Assembly (NCBI RefSeq): GCF_000938305.1
Contig: NZ_JYMT01000025.1
Coordinates: forward strand, 95,695 to 159,694
Direction of reading: 5' to 3'
Length of the DNA: 64,000 nucleotides
Origin: Bradyrhizobium sp. LTSP885
Lineage (GTDB): Bacteria; Pseudomonadota; Alphaproteobacteria; Rhizobiales; Xanthobacteraceae
This document shows positions 17,700-26,095 of this stretch, one piece after another (the stretch's first letter is position 1; each line of letters opens with the position of its first letter). The notes under the pieces were generated by a model. It was not told the DNA's origin, searched no databases, and saw nothing but the letters and a program-made list of their open reading frames with translations. A program made the position numbers and the translations under genes.

Positions 17700-17730
17700 A
17701 TGCAAAATTACCTCCGAGAGTATTTTGCAT
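17700..17730. promoter_or_regulatory. 9-bp inverted repeat just upstream of the TPR lipoprotein start
   Basis: ATGCAAAAT and ATTTTGCAT form a perfect 9-base inverted repeat with a 13-base spacer, ending one base before the ATG at 17732. It could be an operator or an RNA hairpin that hides the start site. There is no good ribosome-binding site in the spacer beyond GAGAG. Confidence 0.4.
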
Positions 17731-17731
17731 A

Positions 17732-18385
17732 ATGGCCGTTCCGGCGCTCCGCTCCCGATTCGGACCTGGGTACCGCCGGCATCGGGTACAGCAGCTCGTC
17801 GCCGTTGCAGTCGTGCTCGCCCTGCCCTTGGGAGGCTGCTCGTTCGACTTGGGATCCTGGGGCTCGGACGACAAACCGAAGGCGCCGGCTGTGGCCGAGA
17901 GGCCGGCCGACACGATCACGGCGCAGAATATCAGCGACGCCAAGGACCATGCGGTACGCGGTCAGGTGCTGGCGCGCTCAGGCAAAACCGACGAAGCGCT
18001 CGCTGAATTCGACCAGGCGCTGGCGGCCGATCCCTACAACATTCAAGCCCTCTACGGCCGTGGCCTGATCTATCAGGGCCAGGGCCAGCATCCGCAGGCG
18101 ATCGAGGATTTCACGGCGGCCAACGGGCTGTCGCCGCAGAAGGTCGACCCCCTGCTCGGACGCGCCACCAGCTACCTCGCGCTCGACAAGGCCAAGGAGG
18201 CCGCAGCCGACCTCGACGAGGCCGTGCAGGCCGACCCGAACAGCGGCGCAGCGTGGAGCGCCCGCGGGCAGGCCTATGAACGGCTTGGGGAGAAGGCCAA
18301 GGCGGCCGCGTCCTACAACCGCGCGCTCGCACTGCGGCCGAAAGACGAGGCCGCGCGGAGCGGGCTCGCCCGCACCGGCGGATAG
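17732..18385 (+). CDS. Tetratricopeptide-repeat lipoprotein
   Basis: 217 residues. A signal peptide ends in a lipobox (LPLGGC, Cys near residue 29), so the protein should be lipidated and face the periplasm. Residues about 70-215 hold four TPR units of the NlpI/PilF kind (for example ALAEFDQALAADPYNIQALYGRGLIYQGQG is represented by helix pairs with A-x-x-x-P spacing). The role is probably scaffolding in the envelope. The ATG at 17732 is the best start; a TTG at 17672 lies in the terminator. Confidence 0.75.
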   Translation: MAVPALRSRFGPGYRRHRVQQLVAVAVVLALPLGGCSFDLGSWGSDDKPKAPAVAERPADTITAQNISDAKDHAVRGQVLARSGKTDEALAEFDQALAADPYNIQALYGRGLIYQGQGQHPQAIEDFTAANGLSPQKVDPLLGRATSYLALDKAKEAAADLDEAVQADPNSGAAWSARGQAYERLGEKAKAAASYNRALALRPKDEAARSGLARTGG

Positions 18386-18387
18386 CG

Positions 18388-19254
18388 CTACTTCGGCAGG
18401 ACGGCGTGGAAGACCGACTTGACGCTGGACAGCATGTCGTCGGCGACGGAGGTGTGCTGCTTCGCGGGCGGCGGTTCAGACGCCTCGGCGCGCAAATCCA
18501 GCGGGGGAACCACGACCACCGGAACTGGAATGTCGGCCGGGGGCGTCATCCGGTTCGGATCCCGGACCTCGGTGGCATAGGGCGGGCGCGGCTGTGAGGA
18601 TTGATCGACAGTCTCGCTGGAAGGATTCGACACCATGATCGGCGGCGGCAACGGCCGGATCGCCGGTACAGCCACAGCACGCGGCGTCTCGGGCAGGCGG
18701 GCAACATCGGTCGCACGCGGCGCTTCCTGGGGACGCGAAGCCTCCTGCGGACGTTCCTTGCGCAGCCGCTCGATCGCGGCCCGCGCGAGGTCATTGGCGT
18801 CACGGGTCTCCTCGGGGGCGACCGCGGCCTCGGCCGGCACTGTAGCCGGCGTCAGCTTCGCCACAGCCTTCGGCGCAACAGGATGATGGCGCGTATCGGC
18901 CGGAATGCTTGCGGTGTCGGCCGGTGCATCGGCCGCCTTCAGGTCGGCGGATTTCTCAGCGGGCTTCTCGGTGACGGTGGCCTTCTCGGACGCCGAGCGC
19001 TCGATCAGCGTCCGCTCGGACATGCCTTTGGCCTTCACGCCGGCTTCGGGAAGGCTGCTGATGACGGTGGGCTTTTCGGCGGGCTTGACCGTGGCCTTGG
19101 GGTCAGCCTTGGGGTCGGCAGCGGCCGATATCGCCGCGGCTGCCGGCGCTTCCGGCCTGGCGACGATATAGTGGTTAACGATGTACGCCCCGATGATGGT
19201 CGCCGCCACCGAGGGTAAGATGTCCATCGCGAATTTTTTCAGGTAACTCAGCAT
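18388..19254 (-). CDS. Membrane-anchored Pro/Ala/Glu-rich protein of unknown function
   Basis: 288 residues. It has one membrane segment near the start (about residues 12-33: LPSVAATIIGAYIVNHYIV) and then a long low-complexity region rich in Ala, Pro, Lys and Glu, ending in a short conserved-looking tail (SVADDMLSSVKSVFHAVLPK). The ATG at 19254 has GGGGAG upstream; starts at 19284 and 19302 are alternatives. I recognise no domain. It is convergent with the TPR lipoprotein gene, leaving two bases between stops. Confidence 0.6.
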   Translation of the reverse strand: MLSYLKKFAMDILPSVAATIIGAYIVNHYIVARPEAPAAAAISAAADPKADPKATVKPAEKPTVISSLPEAGVKAKGMSERTLIERSASEKATVTEKPAEKSADLKAADAPADTASIPADTRHHPVAPKAVAKLTPATVPAEAAVAPEETRDANDLARAAIERLRKERPQEASRPQEAPRATDVARLPETPRAVAVPAIRPLPPPIMVSNPSSETVDQSSQPRPPYATEVRDPNRMTPPADIPVPVVVVPPLDLRAEASEPPPAKQHTSVADDMLSSVKSVFHAVLPK

Positions 19255-19440
19255 GGCCTGCCACTCCCCGCCCCGGATTTTCATGCTGGAACTTTGAGGC
19301 ACATTGAGGGATCAACTGCGACAGATCGGTGGCAAACGCCTGTTCCGCCGTAACCTTTGGTGTCATTTCGGTTTCAGCCGGAGGCGACCGCACGCACAAA
19401 ATCGCGGGCCGCTCCCGGCTTCCAGATCATCGTGAAGCCG

Positions 19441-19484
19441 TTAACGGCCGATGAATTTCCGCTTAACGACCGATGAATTTCCAC
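19441..19484. repeat. 22-bp tandem repeat, two copies
   Basis: TTAACGGCCGATGAATTTCC and a copy with one changed base in that stretch follow each other with a 22-base period. The first copy begins inside a 12-base palindrome (GCCGTTAACGGC, 19437-19448). The repeat lies downstream of the cupin gene. Confidence 0.6.
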
Positions 19485-19545
19485 ATCCGCCGGCTGGGAC
19501 CTGCCATTCCGGCCCAGTTTGGCTGTGAAAGCGGCGATGCACCCT

Positions 19546-19830
19546 TCAAGGCTTCAGTTCCACCTCGAGGAACACGATCTCGCTGGCCGTCTCGTTGAGC
19601 ACATCGTGCTGGACGCCGGCCTTGCGGAAATAGGACTTGCCGACGCCGAGCTGCGCCTTGGAGCGCTCGCCGTTCGGCGCCACGATGGTCATCTCGCCCG
19701 CGGTGATCGGCACGATGACATAGTCCATCCCGTGGGTGTGGGGACCGGTGGCGCTGCCCGGCACCAGCCGCCATTCGGTGACCCGCACCTCCGCCGTATC
19801 CACCTGAACGTCTGATGCAGCACTCAGCAT
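19546..19830 (-). CDS. Small cupin-domain protein
   Basis: 94-residue single-domain cupin. The metal-binding motif is recognisable (GPHTHGMDYVIVPITAGE), with two His and a Tyr/Glu position on the beta-barrel, and a later HDVLNE supplies another His. Such proteins bind a metal and act as small dioxygenases, isomerases or sensors, so no reaction can be assigned. It lies 12 bases after chaA on the same strand and is probably co-transcribed. Confidence 0.8.
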   Translation of the reverse strand: MLSAASDVQVDTAEVRVTEWRLVPGSATGPHTHGMDYVIVPITAGEMTIVAPNGERSKAQLGVGKSYFRKAGVQHDVLNETASEIVFLEVELKP

Positions 19831-19842
19831 TGTCTTTCTCCA

Positions 19843-20940
19843 CTACGGCACGAATACCATGAACACAAACACGGCGAACACCACCATGTGCACGAGGCCG
19901 AACAGGATGTTGGTGCGGCCGGTGCCGAAGGTGAGCATGCTGACCGCGAAGGTCAACAGCAGCAGGACGGACTCCTGAGGGTTGAGGCCAAGCACCAGCT
20001 GCTTGTCGAGAGTGTAGGCGGCGATGGCGACGGCCGGGATCGTCAACCCGATGGTCGCGAGCGACGAGCCGAGCGCGAGGTTGATGCTCTTCTGCAGGTC
20101 GTTCTTGCGCGCCGCGGAAATCGCGGCGACGCCCTCAGGCAGCAGGATCAGGAGCGCGACCACCACGCCGGCAAAGGCCGGCGGCGCGCCGATCTTCGCC
20201 GTCACGACATCGATCACGAGCGAGAACTTCTTGGCCAGCAGCACCACTGCGAGCAGCGAAACCACCAACAGACCGACGCTGAGCCCCAGCGCCTGGCCGG
20301 ACATCTGCGCGCCCGCGGGCCCCTCGTCCGAGGCGCCGCTAACGAAATAGTCGCGGTGACGGATGGTCTGGGTGTAGAGGAACACGGCGTACAGGAGGAT
20401 GGTGACGACGCTGACGAAGCCGAGTTGCGCCGCCGAATAGACCGGTCCCGGCGCGGTCAGCGTGTAGTTCGGCATCACCAGCGTGATGGTCGCCAGCACG
20501 AACAGGACGCTGAGATAGAGATTGGCGCCGGTGAGCTGGAAATCCTGCTCGCGGTAGCGCAAGCCGCCGATGAAGATGCAGAGGCCGACCAATCCGTTGC
20601 AGACGATCATGACCACTGCAAACACCGTGTCGCGCGCCAGCGCTGGCACCGGCTTGTCGCCAAGCATGATGGTCGAGATCAGCGCCACCTCGATGACGGT
20701 GACCGCCAGCGTGAGCAGCAGCGTGCCGAACGGCTCGCCGATCCGCTCCGCGATCACCTCGGCGTGGTGGACGGCCGCGAACACGGTGCCGAACAGGATC
20801 ACCAGCAGGATAAGCGCGAACAGCCAGCCGCCGGGCGACGGCGCGAACGAATAGCCCGATACCGTGATCGCGGCGAACATCAGCACCGCCAGGGCGGGAA
20901 ACAGCCAGGCCGACCGCGGCATCGGTCCATGTGCGCTCAT
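19843..20940 (-). CDS. chaA: Cation/proton antiporter of the ChaA/y4hA type
   Basis: 365-residue inner-membrane protein with about eleven helices. Two acidic repeats of the CaCA superfamily are visible (VTVIEVALISTIM near residue 82 and LLPEGVAAISAARKND near residue 265). Family members exchange Ca2+, Na+ or K+ for protons. The ATG at 20940 has GAGGGA upstream. The cupin gene follows directly. Confidence 0.85.
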   Translation of the reverse strand: MSAHGPMPRSAWLFPALAVLMFAAITVSGYSFAPSPGGWLFALILLVILFGTVFAAVHHAEVIAERIGEPFGTLLLTLAVTVIEVALISTIMLGDKPVPALARDTVFAVVMIVCNGLVGLCIFIGGLRYREQDFQLTGANLYLSVLFVLATITLVMPNYTLTAPGPVYSAAQLGFVSVVTILLYAVFLYTQTIRHRDYFVSGASDEGPAGAQMSGQALGLSVGLLVVSLLAVVLLAKKFSLVIDVVTAKIGAPPAFAGVVVALLILLPEGVAAISAARKNDLQKSINLALGSSLATIGLTIPAVAIAAYTLDKQLVLGLNPQESVLLLLTFAVSMLTFGTGRTNILFGLVHMVVFAVFVFMVFVP

Positions 20941-21002
20941 TGAATCAGTCCCTCGGTTCAGTGAACCCGACTATGCGCCAGACAATCGCCGCCGTCAGCC
21001 TC

Positions 21003-21055
21003 TTGAGCATGATCCGGAAAAGTGTGAAGCGGTCTTCCGAGAAGACCATGCTCAA
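21003..21055. repeat. Interspersed palindromic repeat
   Basis: TTGAGCATG and CATGCTCAA flank a 35-base centre that includes GGAAAAGTGTGAAGCGG. From memory this imperfect palindrome is one of the most common intergenic repeats of Bradyrhizobium chromosomes. It lies between chaA and the hydrolase gene. Confidence 0.65.
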
Positions 21056-21063
21056 ACAAACAG

Positions 21064-21876
21064 CTAAGGCGCGTTGATAAACAGCCTCGCGGTCTCGATC
21101 GCACCGAAGTCGTCGAGATTATCGTGGCCGCCGCCCGGGAAACGAACGAATTGCTTGGGCTCACGGGCAAGGCTGAACAGGCGCTCGCCAAAGCCAATCG
21201 GGATTGCCGGATCGCTGGTGCCGTGCATGATCAGGAGCGGTGCGGTGACGCGTGCGATGCGCCGGTCGGAATGGAATTGATCCCGCATCAGCAGGCTGAC
21301 CGGCACGATCTTGAACACCGCACCGGCGACGTCCGACGTCGAGGTGTAGGGTGCTTCCAGGATCAGCTGACGCACCGGATGCTCGGCCGCGATCGCGACC
21401 GCCACGCCGGTCCCGAGCGAGAATCCCCAGGTCACAATCCGTTCCGGAGCGTAGCGCTCGGCGGTGAAGGCGTAAGCTGCCGCTGCGTCCTGCAACAGGC
21501 CCTGCTCGCTCGGATGCCCGCTGGAACCGGCATAGCCGCGATAGGACAGCGCGACCAACCCGATGCCGTCAGCCGTGATGCCCTTGAAGCGTGTCACGCG
21601 GCCGGCAAGGAAATCACCATTGCCGGGGAAGAACAGGACGACGGGGCGACCCGGCTTCGCCGGCACGTGCCAGACGATAACCTTTTCGCCATCAGCGGTG
21701 GTCAGGAGCTGCTCTTCCGCTTCGGGAAACCCTGCAGCGGCAGGCAGCGTCCGTCCGACTGGTGGAATCGGAAACAGCATCTCGCGCTGCTTGAAGAACA
21801 GCACCGCGAGGCCGCCGAGATAGACGACAGCCGCGACGATCAGGAGCCATTTCAGGATCGTCAGGGCCACACGCAT
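21064..21876 (-). CDS. Membrane-anchored alpha/beta hydrolase
   Basis: 270 residues with an N-terminal membrane helix (about residues 5-25) and an alpha/beta hydrolase fold. The nucleophile elbow is GFSLGTG (Ser near residue 145), and the late GTSDPAIP and GGGHDNL supply the likely Asp and His of the triad. It resembles the YfhR/Bem46 group of serine hydrolases, whose substrates are mostly unknown. The ATG at 21876 is chosen since the preceding 38 residues look non-coding and overlap the next gene. Confidence 0.8.
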   Translation of the reverse strand: MRVALTILKWLLIVAAVVYLGGLAVLFFKQREMLFPIPPVGRTLPAAAGFPEAEEQLLTTADGEKVIVWHVPAKPGRPVVLFFPGNGDFLAGRVTRFKGITADGIGLVALSYRGYAGSSGHPSEQGLLQDAAAAYAFTAERYAPERIVTWGFSLGTGVAVAIAAEHPVRQLILEAPYTSTSDVAGAVFKIVPVSLLMRDQFHSDRRIARVTAPLLIMHGTSDPAIPIGFGERLFSLAREPKQFVRFPGGGHDNLDDFGAIETARLFINAP

Positions 21877-22061
21877 CCCGCTTGCCGCACCGATGTCCTG
21901 CGTCCAGCCTTGAGCAGCTTCTCGACATCGAGCTTTACGCTGTCGGAAACGGCTCGACACGCGCAAGCCATCGCATGCGCCGCGTGCCATTTGATCCGCT
22001 GTTCACGCGTGGCCCGGGGCGGCATGCGATTTTGTCGATGCCACTCCTTGTTCAGGGCCAT
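21861..22061 (-). CDS. Small conserved protein (66 aa)
   Basis: Begins MALNKEWHRQNRMPPRATRE and continues with EQRIKWHAAHAMACACR. The N-terminal NKEWH, the P-x-x-A/P-T-x-x-QRIxWHxxHA pattern and the paired Cys match a short family I recall from Bradyrhizobium and its relatives, function unknown. The His and Cys suggest metal binding, which is inference. It lies between pntB and the hydrolase gene and overlaps the hydrolase start by 16 bases. Confidence 0.6.
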   Translation of the reverse strand: MALNKEWHRQNRMPPRATREQRIKWHAAHAMACACRAVSDSVKLDVEKLLKAGRRTSVRQAGCVWP

Positions 22062-22088
22062 CGGCGCCTTGCCTTGTCTCGCTTTGCC

Positions 22089-23489
22089 TTACATCGCCTT
22101 GACGATGCTCTCGGTGACCTTCTTGGCGTCGCCGAGCAGCATCATGGTGTTGTCGCGATAGAACAGCGGATTGTCGATGCCGGCGTAGCCCGACGCGAGC
22201 GAGCGCTTGATGAACATCACGCTACCGGCCTTCCAGACCTGCAGCACCGGCATGCCGTAGATCGGCGAGGTCTTGTCGTCTTCCGCGGCCGGGTTGGTGA
22301 CGTCGTTGGCGCCGATCACGAAGGCGATGTCGGCCTGAGCGAATTCCGAGTTGATGTCCTCGAGCTCGAACACCTCGTCATAGGGCACGTTCGCTTCGGC
22401 CAGCAGCACGTTCATATGGCCGGGCATGCGGCCGGCCACCGGGTGAATGGCGTATTTCACCTCGACGCCTTCCTTCTTCAGGATGTCGCCCATTTCGCGC
22501 AGCGCGTGCTGGGCCTGCGCCACCGCCATGCCGTAGCCGGGTACGATGATGACCTTCTGCGCGTTCTTCATGATGAAGGCGGCATCGTCGGCGGAGCCGA
22601 GTTTCACCGGGCGCACTTCACCGCCCGCACCGGCGCCCGCAGCGGCCGTCTCGCCACCAAATCCGCCGAGGATCACCGAGATGAACGAACGGTTCATCGC
22701 ATGGCACATGATGTAGGACAGGATCGCACCGGATGAGCCGACCAGCGCGCCGGTGATGATCAGCGCCGAGTTGCCGAGCGTGAAGCCGATGCCGGCCGCG
22801 GCCCAGCCGGAATAGGAGTTCAGCATCGAGATCACGACCGGCATGTCGGCGCCGCCGATCGGGACGATCATGAGCACGCCGAGCGCCAGCGCGATGATGG
22901 TGATCAGCCAGAAGTCGAGTGCGCTACCCGACAGCACGAGGCCGACGATGAAAAACACCAGTGCCAGCGCCAGTACGATGTTGATGACGTGACGGAACGG
23001 CAGGATGATCGGCGCGCCGCTCATCCGCGCCGAGAGCTTCAGGAACGCGATCACCGATCCGGTGAAGGTCAAGGCGCCGATCGCGACGCCGAGCGACATT
23101 TCGACCAGGCTCTGCGGGTGGATGTTGCCGGGCGTGCCGATGTCGAAGGCCTCGGGCGCATAGAACGCGCCGGCGGCGACCAGCACCGCCGCCATGCCGA
23201 CCAGCGAATGGAAGGCGGCGACCAGTTCGGGCATCGAGGTCATCGGCACCCGGCGCGCGATCACCGCGCCGACGCTGCCACCGATGGCGATGCCGAGAAT
23301 GACCAGCAACCAGGCCACGCCGTCCGCCGGCGGATGGCTGGCCAGCGTGGTCGCGACCGCGATCGCCATGCCGATCATGCCGAAGAAGTTGCCCTGGCGC
23401 GACGTCGCGGGGCTCGACAACCCGCGCAGCGACAGGATGAACAGCACACCCGCCACGAGGTACAGAACAGCAGCCAGATTGGCGTTCAT
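22089..23489 (-). CDS. pntB: NAD(P) transhydrogenase subunit beta
   Basis: 466-residue subunit that, with PntAA and PntAB, uses the proton gradient to reduce NADP+ with NADH at the inner membrane. The first 260 residues hold about eight membrane helices. The C-terminal domain III binds NADP(H), with VPGYGMAVAQAQHALREM and GANDVTNPAA visible. The ATG at 23489 gives the family start MNANLAAVLY; the longer frame is spurious. Last gene of the pnt operon. Confidence 0.94.
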   Translation of the reverse strand: MNANLAAVLYLVAGVLFILSLRGLSSPATSRQGNFFGMIGMAIAVATTLASHPPADGVAWLLVILGIAIGGSVGAVIARRVPMTSMPELVAAFHSLVGMAAVLVAAGAFYAPEAFDIGTPGNIHPQSLVEMSLGVAIGALTFTGSVIAFLKLSARMSGAPIILPFRHVINIVLALALVFFIVGLVLSGSALDFWLITIIALALGVLMIVPIGGADMPVVISMLNSYSGWAAAGIGFTLGNSALIITGALVGSSGAILSYIMCHAMNRSFISVILGGFGGETAAAGAGAGGEVRPVKLGSADDAAFIMKNAQKVIIVPGYGMAVAQAQHALREMGDILKKEGVEVKYAIHPVAGRMPGHMNVLLAEANVPYDEVFELEDINSEFAQADIAFVIGANDVTNPAAEDDKTSPIYGMPVLQVWKAGSVMFIKRSLASGYAGIDNPLFYRDNTMMLLGDAKKVTESIVKAM

Positions 23490-23532
23490 CTCAGGTCCCC
23501 CTTTATCTTCGTCACCCCGAGGTGCACGCCGC

Positions 23533-23850
23533 TCACTTGGCCTTCTTCTTGTACATCGCCAGCATGCGCTGGGTGACAAGGAAGCCGCCGAAGATATTCA
23601 CGCAGGCAAAGATCAAGGCAATGAAGCCGAAGCCGCGAGCCCAGCCCGAGCCGTTCGAGATCATGCCGACCCCGACCGCAAGCAGCGCGCCGACCACGAT
23701 CACCGAGGAGATCGCGTTGGTCACGCTCATCAGCGGCGTATGCAAGGCCGGGGTCACCGACCACACCACGAAGTAGCCGACGAACACGGCGAGTACGAAA
23801 ATCGATAGCCGAAACACAAAGGGATCAACGGCCTGCGCGATATGCTCCAT
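23533..23850 (-). CDS. pntAB: NAD(P) transhydrogenase subunit alpha, membrane part
   Basis: 105-residue subunit with three to four membrane helices (MEHIAQAVDPFVFRLSIFVL onward). In alphaproteobacteria the alpha subunit is split in two, and this piece is the domain II part. The ATG at 23850 is chosen from family length and lies 11 bases after pntAA. Confidence 0.93.
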   Translation of the reverse strand: MEHIAQAVDPFVFRLSIFVLAVFVGYFVVWSVTPALHTPLMSVTNAISSVIVVGALLAVGVGMISNGSGWARGFGFIALIFACVNIFGGFLVTQRMLAMYKKKAK

Positions 23851-23861
23851 GGCTGGTCTCC

Positions 23862-24986
23862 TTATTTCGGCTGGAAGTTGGGATGGATGACGGCGCCGTC
23901 TTTGGTCAGCGCGGTGGCCTTTACCAGCTCGTCGTCCCAATTGACCGCGAGCGTCTTGTTGGCCTTGTCGACCATCGTCTCGATGAACGAGAACAAATTG
24001 CGCGCATACAGGCTGGAGGCCGAGGCAGCGACACGGCCGGCGACATTGGTGTAGCCGACGATCTTGATGCCATCGGTCTCGACGACCTCACCGGGCCTGG
24101 CGCCCTCGACATTGCCGCCGCGCTCGACGGCGAGGTCGACCAGCACCGAGCCGGGCTTCATCGACTTGACCATCTCGCCGGTGACTAGCTTGGGCGCAGG
24201 ACGGCCCGGGATCAGCGCGGTCGTGATCACGATGTCCTGCTTCTTGATATGCTCGGCGGTCAACGCGGCCTGCTTGGCCTGGTACTCCTTGGACATTTCC
24301 TTGGCGTAGCCGCCGGCGGTCTGTGCGTTCTTGAATTCCTCGTCCTCGACGGCGAGGAATTTCGCGCCCAGGCTCTCCACCTGCTCCTTGGTGGCGGGCC
24401 GCACGTCGGTTGCGGTAACGATGGCCCCTAACCGCCGCGCGGTCGCAATCGCCTGCAGGCCGGCGACGCCGACGCCCATCACGAACACCTTGGCGGCTGG
24501 AATCGTGCCGGCCGCGGTCATCATCATCGGGAAGGCGCGGCCGAAGGCTTCGGCGCCCTCGATCACCGCGCGGTATCCGGCAAGGTTGGCCTGCGAGGAC
24601 AGCACGTCCATCACCTGCGCGCGGGTGATGCGCGGCATCAGCTCCATCGCGAAGGCGGAGATGCCGGCATCGGCCATCGCCTTCAGCGCGACGTCATTGC
24701 CGTAAGGGTCCATGATCGCAATGACCAGCGCGCCGCGCTTGTATTGGGACAGCTCGGAGGCTTCGGGCCGCTTCACCTTGATGATGATGTCGGCGTCCTT
24801 CAACGCATCGGCGCTGACGGTGGCGCCGGCCGCGGTGAATTCCGAATCGGGCAGCCCGGACTTGATGCCCGCGCCCGGCTCGACCGCGATCTCGGCGCCG
24901 ATCGCCTTGAACTTCTTGATGGTATCGGGTGAGACCGCTACCCGCGGCTCGGACGGATCGATTTCCTTGGCAACGGCGATCTTCAT
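23862..24986 (-). CDS. pntAA: NAD(P) transhydrogenase subunit alpha, NAD-binding part
   Basis: 374-residue soluble domain I. It has the N-terminal alanine-dehydrogenase-like fold (MKIAVAKEIDPSEPRVAVSP) and the NAD site VMGVGVAGLQAIATARRLGA near residue 170. It binds NADH and docks on the PntAB/PntB membrane core. First gene of pntAA-pntAB-pntB, preceded by a small CoxIV-type gene on the same strand. Confidence 0.94.
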   Translation of the reverse strand: MKIAVAKEIDPSEPRVAVSPDTIKKFKAIGAEIAVEPGAGIKSGLPDSEFTAAGATVSADALKDADIIIKVKRPEASELSQYKRGALVIAIMDPYGNDVALKAMADAGISAFAMELMPRITRAQVMDVLSSQANLAGYRAVIEGAEAFGRAFPMMMTAAGTIPAAKVFVMGVGVAGLQAIATARRLGAIVTATDVRPATKEQVESLGAKFLAVEDEEFKNAQTAGGYAKEMSKEYQAKQAALTAEHIKKQDIVITTALIPGRPAPKLVTGEMVKSMKPGSVLVDLAVERGGNVEGARPGEVVETDGIKIVGYTNVAGRVAASASSLYARNLFSFIETMVDKANKTLAVNWDDELVKATALTKDGAVIHPNFQPK

Positions 24987-25127
24987 GGTCCCTCCGGCGG
25001 CGCGAGCAGCGCGCGCGTCATCAAACTAGCGTTATTTTCGCTAGATTGGATACCCGGTTGTTGCAACCGGGCTCGGTACTTATTCCGGGCCCGCCGCGGA
25101 CGGCAGGGCCGGAGCAGAGATCGGGGA

Positions 25128-25280
25128 TCAGACGAGGAAATAGGCCATCAGGGCGAGAATGACGGCGACGGTGATCGAACCGTATTTGACCAGCACGAGG
25201 AAGCCCTCATAGGTCTGCTCGTGCGCCACGTAGTCATTGCCGTCAGCGGTCGTGTAGGCCACTTCGCTATGGTCTGCCAT
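25128..25280 (-). CDS. aa3-type cytochrome c oxidase subunit IV
   Basis: 50-residue peptide starting MADHSEVAYTTADGNDY, with a short polar N-terminus and one C-terminal membrane helix. The pattern H-x-x-TYEGFLxLxKY matches bacterial aa3 oxidase subunit IV, a one-helix peptide that packs on the oxidase core. The ATG at 25280 is preceded by GGGGAC. It is 142 bases upstream of pntAA on the same strand, a neighbourhood I recall from Bradyrhizobium. No other oxidase genes are in the window. Confidence 0.85.
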   Translation of the reverse strand: MADHSEVAYTTADGNDYVAHEQTYEGFLVLVKYGSITVAVILALMAYFLV

Positions 25281-25361
25281 CGATGTCCCCAGTCAGAAAT
25301 TCACGTCCGCGAGGCATTACCGCAAACAGGATGACAGGGCAACGGCGCCCGCCCTATCGGC

Positions 25362-25754
25362 TCATAGGGAAGGCCAATTGTCCCTGATCCAGCGGGTCAG
25401 GCTGTCTTCGCTGACCTCGCTGGCAGCAAGTGAGAGGATGATCGATGTCGCCTGCGCCGGCTCCGGGCTGAACGGAACACCGTTCCTATGAAGGAAAACC
25501 ATCATCGCCATGAAGGCGATCCGCTTGTTTCCATCGACGAAGGCGTGATTTTTCGCCAGCCCAAAAGCATAGGCCGCGGCGAGTTCGGCCAAGCCAGCTT
25601 GCTGATCCCACCATTTGACCGGACGCTCGAGGGCCGAATGCAGCATTCCCTCGTCGCGCAGGCCGGGCGCACCGCCAAAGCGGCGGAGCTGACGGGCGTG
25701 CATCGCGATGGCTTGGTCAGGCGTGATCCAAAGCGGCTCTTTCGGCTCGCTCAT
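25362..25754 (-). CDS. Doc-type (death-on-curing) Fic-fold toxin
   Basis: 130-residue protein with the Doc form of the Fic motif, HAFVDGNKRIA around residues 70-80, in place of the AMP-transferring HxFxxGNGR. Doc proteins phosphorylate elongation factor EF-Tu and stop translation. Length and N-terminal DQAIAMHARQLRRFGG fit the family. It lies 12 bases downstream of an AbrB-type antitoxin gene, so the pair is a type II toxin-antitoxin module. The motif is intact, so the toxin is probably functional. Confidence 0.88.
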   Translation of the reverse strand: MSEPKEPLWITPDQAIAMHARQLRRFGGAPGLRDEGMLHSALERPVKWWDQQAGLAELAAAYAFGLAKNHAFVDGNKRIAFMAMMVFLHRNGVPFSPEPAQATSIILSLAASEVSEDSLTRWIRDNWPSL

Positions 25755-25766
25755 TTTGCAAGTCTG

Positions 25767-25991
25767 TCACCTTGCGAGCGTCGCCAGGGTGTCGCGATAC
25801 TTATCCATGACCTCGTCGGCGATTTCCATCGCTCGCTCGAAGTCGGGATCGTAGGGAAGCGCTTGAAAGCCTCCTCCCGGCAGCTCGGTGACGTGCAGCT
25901 GCTGGCCGCGCTTGAGATCGAGCCGCTGCATCAGCTCGCGCGGAAGCAGCAGTCCATCGGAATTACCGATCTTCTTGATTTCGATCTTCAT
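25767..25991 (-). CDS. AbrB/MazE-type antitoxin
   Basis: 74-residue protein. Residues 1-48 are a swapped-hairpin AbrB DNA-binding domain (MKIEIKKIGNSDGLLLPREL), and the acidic C-terminus (DPDFERAMEIADEVMDKYRD) should wrap the toxin. The ATG at 25991 is the natural start; the upstream frame crosses the operator. It is translated before the toxin gene and should repress its own promoter through the palindrome at 26024-26045. Confidence 0.86.
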   Translation of the reverse strand: MKIEIKKIGNSDGLLLPRELMQRLDLKRGQQLHVTELPGGGFQALPYDPDFERAMEIADEVMDKYRDTLATLAR

Positions 25992-26023
25992 GGCGGAGCT
26001 CTTGCAGCCTGCGGTCAAAGGCG

Positions 26024-26045
26024 GCGTTATACATCTGTATAACGC
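26024..26045. promoter_or_regulatory. 22-bp palindromic operator of the toxin-antitoxin module
   Basis: GCGTTATACA, two bases, then TGTATAACGC: a perfect 10-base inverted repeat 33 bases upstream of the antitoxin start. It contains a TATAAC-like -10 element, so bound antitoxin would block RNA polymerase. Confidence 0.75.
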
Positions 26046-26095
26046 ACCACCCACACCCGTTCAACAGATGTTTTACACCCTGTCTGCGCCCGATC

